From Proteobacteria bacterium ST_bin16 (GTDB lineage: Bacteria; Pseudomonadota; Gammaproteobacteria; Burkholderiales; Nitrosomonadaceae), in contig MSXT01000057.1 in the NCBI GenBank assembly GCA_002083595.1, forward strand, positions 1 through 25,694: a stretch of 25,694 nt of DNA, given 5' to 3'. Each line of letters opens with the position of its first letter. The first letter of the stretch is position 1. Both the position numbers and the translations under genes were made by a program. The notes beneath the pieces are model-generated. The model saw only the letters and a list, made by a program, of their open reading frames with translations, had not been told where the DNA came from and did not search any database. Shown here piece by piece: positions 22,915 to 25,694 of this stretch.

Positions 22915-23832
22915 ATGAAGTATTTATCATGTAATAAAAAATTAACCGTCAATCTTCTTGCCGGTTCGCTTTTAGCCGCTAGTGCGATGGCTGCGCCTCA
23001 AGCCGTGGCAGGTGATGCAGCTGCTGAGCGTATTAGGCAATTAGAACAAAGCTTGCAGGCCATTCAAGTTGAATTACAAAGAATGAAATCTGAATCCGCT
23101 CAGGCTGCACAAAAGGTTAAAAGTATAGAACAAACCGCTACTCAGACAGAAAAGAAAATAAATAGTCTTGAAGAGAGAAAGGATGCATTGGCAGAAAAAG
23201 TAGATCCTCTAACGCAACGGATCGGTTCAGATATCACAGAAAAAACTCGTATGCTGCACTTCCGTGGTGGTTTTACACACCAAATGAATCAGCGTAACGG
23301 CTCAAGCATACAAAGTATTGTCGCGCCGATTGGAGCTCAAGATCAGGCTGGTCAAGATGGATGGTATGTGGGTGCAGGTATTGATTGGGGATTGACCAGA
23401 GATATGTGGGGGTTTATGCCAAAAACGACTGTCTTTGCGGAATTGATGTTTGAATATAAACAATTTGGCAACCATGTCCAGGGCAACGCGCTGGCAAATG
23501 CGCCTACTATGTTAGTGGGCGCTCCGCAGAATCCGATTAATGTAACAGTCAGTCAGTTCACTTTAACAGCATCTCCTAAAATCAAATTTTTTGAAGGCTC
23601 TAAAATTAGACCTTGGATTATTCCTGCAGGTTTAGCGATTCATGTTATGAGTCCAACGTCTGAAGCCATTACGTATTTAGCGCCAGGCATCCAGTTTGGC
23701 GCAGGTGTTGATTACAATATTTGGAAAGATTTCTTTATCGGTATTGATGGCCGCTATCAATTGGTTAATAAGACAGATGGTGTTAATTTGAGCGGCATGA
23801 CTGCGGGTGGTTACATTGGAATCGGCTTTTAA
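22915..23832 (+). CDS. outer membrane beta-barrel protein with an N-terminal coiled coil
   Basis: I start at the ATG at 22915, which has AAGGAG 6-8 bp upstream and gives a signal peptide (MKYLSCNKK, hydrophobic core, cleavage near AMA-A at 27 or after AVA-G at 32-33). An in-frame ATG at 22831 lies inside the FNR box and cannot be the start. The 305-residue protein then has a heptad-rich segment (about 37-100, RIRQLEQSLQAIQVELQRM onward) that probably trimerises in the periplasm, and a beta-barrel of about 195 residues with alternating strands and a C-terminal YIGIGF ending in Phe. The exact family is not recognised; the barrel size suggests roughly 8-10 strands. A strong terminator follows. 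Confidence 0.88.
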   Translation: MKYLSCNKKLTVNLLAGSLLAASAMAAPQAVAGDAAAERIRQLEQSLQAIQVELQRMKSESAQAAQKVKSIEQTATQTEKKINSLEERKDALAEKVDPLTQRIGSDITEKTRMLHFRGGFTHQMNQRNGSSIQSIVAPIGAQDQAGQDGWYVGAGIDWGLTRDMWGFMPKTTVFAELMFEYKQFGNHVQGNALANAPTMLVGAPQNPINVTVSQFTLTASPKIKFFEGSKIRPWIIPAGLAIHVMSPTSEAITYLAPGIQFGAGVDYNIWKDFFIGIDGRYQLVNKTDGVNLSGMTAGGYIGIGF

Positions 23833-23906
23833 AGCATAGTTCATCTTTCTCTTTATTGCTCCGTACGCAGCAGCCAGAAGATTATCAGCGCGTAACGAAG
23901 CCTTGG

Positions 23907-23938
23907 CACCTCGCTATTTTTTAGTGAGGTGTTTTTTT
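23907..23938 (+). terminator. intrinsic terminator after the outer membrane protein gene
   Basis: CACCTCGCTA (23907-23916) pairs with TAGTGAGGTG (23922-23931), ten pairs with one G-U, around a TTTTT loop, followed by seven T. Confidence 0.92.
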
Positions 23939-24117
23939 ATGCGCATTTCCGGAGTGCTGGCGAGCTTGCATGCTGCCTATGATTTAACGTGCTGGTGTTT
24001 TGATGGAAATATACCCGGTAGGCTTGTTGCCAGTCGATTCTAGTTCGATTCGGTTGGCAAGCAATATGCTGACGCATGACACATAGCCGTTGGATACATT
24101 TATTTTATATCAAGATG
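23939..24117. other. intergenic stretch without a recognisable gene
   Basis: Between the two terminators I see no supported gene. GCTTG(TTG)CCA near 24020 and TGGCAAGC near 24053 can pair with a three-base bulge, enclosing a TCGATTC direct repeat. I attach no function to this. Confidence 0.5.
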
Positions 24118-24159
24118 ATAAAGCCCAACTGCCAGCTTAAGCTGGCAGTTGGGCTTTAT
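24118..24159 (-). terminator. 42-bp perfect palindrome, probable terminator of the propeller gene
   Basis: Positions 24118-24138 and 24139-24159 are exact reverse complements: 21-bp arms with no spacer, centred on CTTAAG. On the minus strand it begins 15 bases after the stop codon of the leftward gene and its distal arm ends in GGGCTTTAT, a short T-rich tail. Position argues for termination; the length and perfection exceed what a terminator needs. Confidence 0.65.
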
Positions 24160-24173
24160 AGTGACGATTAAGA

Positions 24174-25694
24174 TTAATGTCCTACAGGATTCCGCTGTGC
24201 AGCTGTTAAACCGCTTTTCCATACATCCGGCAGGTTTTGCACCCAGCCGTTGTAGACATTCGGTACAGCCAGAACTCCCTGTCCGCCGAATCCAGGCAAG
24301 CTGCTCACAGTGTCATCCTTGGCGGTGCTTGGAGTATCCACCAGAGAAACATAGCCAGCAATATGCGCATCGCTGATATCGCCATTATTGTCCGGATCGA
24401 TATCAACCACCGTCAGCCGGTTACCGAATTTGGTGGTAACGTAAGCGTAGTAACCGCCACCTTCTTTCGCACCAAAGTTGGCGCCATGGCAACCCGGATC
24501 GCAAGGCAACATTTTGACGATTTTGTCAGTCTTGGTATCGACGATGACAATCTGTCCGCCAGTAGCAGCGATTACGACGGCCTTACCATCCGGAGATACC
24601 GGTGATTGAATCGGCAGAACACCCACTGCTATCGCTCCGTTGCCATCATTGTCGGCAAAACTGCCATCGATAGGATTGTAATCCGCAATCAAATTGATGG
24701 TTTTCAACAACGCGCCGTTTGCGCCATCAACAACCGATAGCGAATGATGCAACAGGTTGGCTGCGTAGATTTTGCTGGAATCCGGCATCATACCGATGGC
24801 GATCGGATGAGCGCCCGGGGCATTATTTCCCGTTGGGGTACGTGCATGGATTCCGCCAGTAGCACCATAAATACCGATATCATTGGTGTTGATGTTCGGT
24901 GTCACAATCTTGGTGCCATCAGCGCTTACCCAATGACCGTGCGGATTAGCTGAGGTATGACCATGCGCCTGAGTCGGCAACATTTTGCTGACAGTGGTGG
25001 TGCCGGCAGGAATGATCGCAACACCGTTCTCGCCGTTGATCGCGATGGTAAGATCATCGTTGGTAGGCAGCGTCACTACATGCGACGGCGTATTACCAAC
25101 GGTGATGTTTTTGATCAAGGCGCCTGTTTCACGGTTAATCATCGATAACTTGGTATCGAACCACTGGGTTTGATAAATCACCGATTGATCGCGATTGGTC
25201 CACATGTTATGCGGGTTGTTGTTGTTGATTTCCGGCAATGCAACCTTCCGTTTAACCGTCCAGTTGGTGGTATCTACCACTGTCGTGGTGCCGGGTTTGT
25301 ATTTTCCGGCAGTTTTTTCAAATTGCGTATTAACCCACACTTCCCCAACACCGGGTTTTTCGGGTGCTGCGCCAACAGCTAAAGGCGCATCGATCACATT
25401 CAGTGCGGATAACGCTAAGGCTAAACCGCCGTCTTCAATGTTTCCAAACGGGGCGCCGGAAATTCTAACCGGTAAAGTTGGAAATTTTAAGTTCCAGACA
25501 CCGGTGGAATAATCCTGCCAATTGCTGGGTGAGGTAGCCACGAAGAACGTTCTTAATAAACGAACGGCCAGATCGCTGCTGGTAGGTAATCCAGCAATGC
25601 CGGTAACCAGGTCGATCTTATAATCCATTGCCGGGTTACCTAAATCGAGTCCTTCGGTTTCCGGATCATCGACAATCACCGCACCGAACATGTA
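24174..25694 (-). CDS. YVTN-type beta-propeller protein, probably fused to an N-terminal cupredoxin domain; 5' end beyond the window
   Basis: The open frame has no start in the window; it continues through the right edge (codon 25692-25694 encodes Tyr before MFGAVIVDD). At least 506 residues are visible. The first residues, YMFGAVIVDDP, resemble the axial-Met strand that closes cupredoxin domains in multicopper oxidases. After a linker of about 100 residues come blade-like repeats: STGVWNLKF, TTVVDTTNWTVKRKV, TKLSMINRETGALIKNI, DSSKIYAANLLHHSLSVVDG, QSPVSPDGKAVVIAATGGQIVIVDT and FGNRLTVVDIDPD. A His-rich loop (HGHTSANPHGHW) and CDPGCH (codons 24486-24503) are possible metal or heme sites. The protein is probably periplasmic. 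Function is not known to me; copper-related redox chemistry is a guess from the fold. Confidence 0.75.
   Translation of the reverse strand, partial: YMFGAVIVDDPETEGLDLGNPAMDYKIDLVTGIAGLPTSSDLAVRLLRTFFVATSPSNWQDYSTGVWNLKFPTLPVRISGAPFGNIEDGGLALALSALNVIDAPLAVGAAPEKPGVGEVWVNTQFEKTAGKYKPGTTTVVDTTNWTVKRKVALPEINNNNPHNMWTNRDQSVIYQTQWFDTKLSMINRETGALIKNITVGNTPSHVVTLPTNDDLTIAINGENGVAIIPAGTTTVSKMLPTQAHGHTSANPHGHWVSADGTKIVTPNINTNDIGIYGATGGIHARTPTGNNAPGAHPIAIGMMPDSSKIYAANLLHHSLSVVDGANGALLKTINLIADYNPIDGSFADNDGNGAIAVGVLPIQSPVSPDGKAVVIAATGGQIVIVDTKTDKIVKMLPCDPGCHGANFGAKEGGGYYAYVTTKFGNRLTVVDIDPDNNGDISDAHIAGYVSLVDTPSTAKDDTVSSLPGFGGQGVLAVPNVYNGWVQNLPDVWKSGLTAAQRNPVGH

Noticed and set aside
1..25694. CRISPR array, tRNA, rRNA, insertion sequence or prophage
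   Set aside because: No spaced direct repeats, tRNA-like cloverleaf, transposase or phage motif was seen on either strand.

Overview
The window looks like a chromosomal segment of a betaproteobacterium, most likely a Nitrosomonas-type ammonia oxidiser. The basis is the housekeeping order rpsB-tsf-pyrH-frr-uppS-cdsA-dxr-rseP-bamA-skp-fabZ-rnhB, an Aat/Bpt pair, a DUF1841 protein, small class I cytochromes c and moderate G+C judged by eye. The genus is an inference; no rRNA or ammonia-oxidation gene lies in the window.

Region 1 (1-2080): a HemN-like radical SAM gene, cut by the left edge, diverges from an FNR-type regulator with an N-terminal cysteine cluster. A perfect FNR box lies in front of fnr. 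Region 2 (2189-13835): a rightward cluster for translation (rpsB, tsf, frr), UMP synthesis (pyrH), undecaprenyl and phospholipid precursors (uppS, cdsA), isoprenoids (dxr) and envelope assembly (rseP, bamA, skp), then fabZ and rnhB. The lipid A genes lpxD, lpxA and lpxB, which normally lie around fabZ in this cluster, are absent. rnhB has its catalytic N-terminus but no canonical start codon in frame.

Region 3 (13836-18380): an intergenic palindromic repeat, an orphan protein with two membrane segments, an Hsp20 chaperone behind a good sigma-32-type promoter and before a clean terminator, an ABC-F ATPase (Uup type), and two tandem periplasmic cytochromes c ending at a terminator.

Region 4 (22604 down to 18379, minus strand): a tight array aat-bpt-pyrD-rsxB-nth-DUF1841. 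It combines the two N-degron aminoacyl-transferases, respiratory dihydroorotate dehydrogenase, a soluble RnfB/RsxB-like ferredoxin and endonuclease III. Region 5 (22605-25694): an outer membrane protein with a coiled coil, preceded by a second perfect FNR box at class II activation distance from a -10 element, and a partial minus-strand gene for a beta-propeller (YVTN-type) protein whose visible start looks like the end of a cupredoxin domain.

The most interesting points are the missing lpx genes, the start defect in rnhB, the two near-identical FNR boxes linking fnr to an outer membrane protein, the HemN paralogue with altered active-site residues, and the probable cupredoxin-propeller fusion. 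No CRISPR array, tRNA, rRNA, insertion sequence or phage gene was seen.
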